A stretch of DNA of 7,165 nucleotides. Source: Chlorobiota bacterium (GTDB lineage Bacteria > Bacteroidota > Ignavibacteria > Ignavibacteriales > Ignavibacteriaceae). Positions within the stretch are counted from its first letter, which is position 1, and each line of letters begins with the position of its first letter. The notes under the pieces were generated by a model. It searched no databases. It was not told the origin of the DNA and was given only the letters and a program-made list of their open reading frames with translations. Made by a program: the position numbers and the translations under genes. The stretch covers positions 1 to 7,165 of the forward strand of contig RHKR01000108.1 in assembly GCA_008363265.1 (NCBI GenBank), given 5' to 3'. Of the stretch, positions 6,866-7,165 are shown in pieces.

Positions 6866-7165
6866 TTAAACGGCGACCGGCAGAGTGAAAGTGAAAGTGC
6901 TTCCCTCTGCCGGTTTGCTTTTAACGGTGATCCGACCATTCTGCTTTTCGATCAGTTCTTTTACGAGGATAAGTCCGAGTCCCGTGCCACGCTCATGATT
7001 GGTGCCGTGAGTCGAATGGAAAACATCGGGTCGGAAAAGCTTCTGTATAGTTTCCTCATCCATCCCGGTGCCCTGATCAGAAATACTTATCGCCACTTCT
7101 TTATCATTAATTACAACCGAAATGGTGATCACAGAGCCCGGGAAGGAGAATTTAATGGCGTTCGT
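6866..7165 (-). CDS. Sensor histidine kinase, C-terminal ATP-binding domain (5' end outside window)
   Basis: The last 99 codons of a gene entering from the right edge, ending in TAA at 6868-6866. This is the HATPase_c domain that binds ATP for autophosphorylation in two-component signalling. Visible boxes: the N box at the window edge (TNAIKFS, Asn2 of the visible part), G1 DQGTGM (30-35), the F region (LFRPDVF, Phe44), and the ATP lid with G2 (STHGTNHERGTGLGL, 51-65), then LVKELIEKQNG and the closing strand GSTFTFTLP. All key nucleotide-binding motifs are intact. The sensor part, the phosphoacceptor histidine and any receiver domain lie outside, so the signal and partner regulator are unknown. 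GTG at 7132-7130 is an internal codon, because N-box coding continues upstream of it. The gene converges on the VIT-VWA gene with only 11 bases between stops. Confidence 0.93.
   Translation of the reverse strand, partial: TNAIKFSFPGSVITISVVINDKEVAISISDQGTGMDEETIQKLFRPDVFHSTHGTNHERGTGLGLILVKELIEKQNGRITVKSKPAEGSTFTFTLPVAV
6876..6922 (+). terminator. Probable terminator of the VIT-VWA gene, inside the kinase 3' end
   Basis: A perfect 10-base inverted repeat, ACCGGCAGAG (6876-6885) and CTCTGCCGGT (6905-6914), with a 19-base loop. On the + strand it is followed by a T-rich tail, TTTGCTTTT (6914-6922), 21 bases after the VIT-VWA stop. On the - strand no T-run follows the stem closely, so it is oriented for the + transcript. 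It lies within the final codons of the convergent histidine kinase. The long loop lowers confidence. Confidence 0.6.

Noticed and set aside
7130..7132. GTG as the start of a small ATPase-like protein
   Set aside because: Codons before it encode the kinase N box (NAIKFS) in frame, so the gene continues past the edge.

Overview
The window looks like ordinary bacterial chromosome, most likely from the Bacteroidota / Chlorobiota / Ignavibacteriota group. The clues are the style of the release factor 2 catalytic segment ([10 protein letters not shown] followed by VETAVRITH), an exported von Willebrand factor A (VWA) protein of a kind I associate with that group and its neighbours, and a VIT-VWA protein next to it. 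Clear purine-rich ribosome binding sites precede several genes, which fits Ignavibacteria or Chlorobi somewhat better than classical Bacteroides relatives. The taxonomic call is inference from sequence style only. I see no insertion sequence, phage gene, CRISPR array, tRNA or rRNA.

Layout. Positions 1-1323 (+): the 3' part of prfB (release factor 2; its start lies before the window), then, 10 bases later, a small protein made of a lone cyclic-nucleotide-binding domain. Positions 1330-1363: a strong hairpin that can end transcription from both sides, because the next gene converges on it. Positions 1384-3363 (-): a full-length single-chain transketolase. Positions 3364-3546: a 183-base divergent intergenic region with ribosome binding sites at each end, a 10-base palindrome and one weak promoter candidate. 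Positions 3547-6854 (+): a two-gene unit with an ATGA overlap, encoding an exported VWA-domain protein (369 aa) and an exported VIT-VWA protein (733 aa). Positions 6866-7165 (-): the C-terminal ATP-binding domain of a histidine kinase whose start lies past the right edge. A hairpin with a T-rich tail, probably the terminator of the VIT-VWA gene, lies inside the last codons of this kinase.

How the genes fit together. prfB and transketolase are housekeeping genes (translation termination; non-oxidative pentose phosphate interconversions). The cyclic-nucleotide-binding protein probably shares the prfB transcript, but nothing in the sequence gives it an effector function. The most interesting part is the VWA / VIT-VWA pair: two exported, metal-site-type adhesion domains made from coupled reading frames, one with a complete metal-ion-dependent adhesion site (MIDAS) and one apparently lacking an aspartate of that site. 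They may act together at the cell envelope, but their function is not established. I did not find clear evidence of a wholly new system here.
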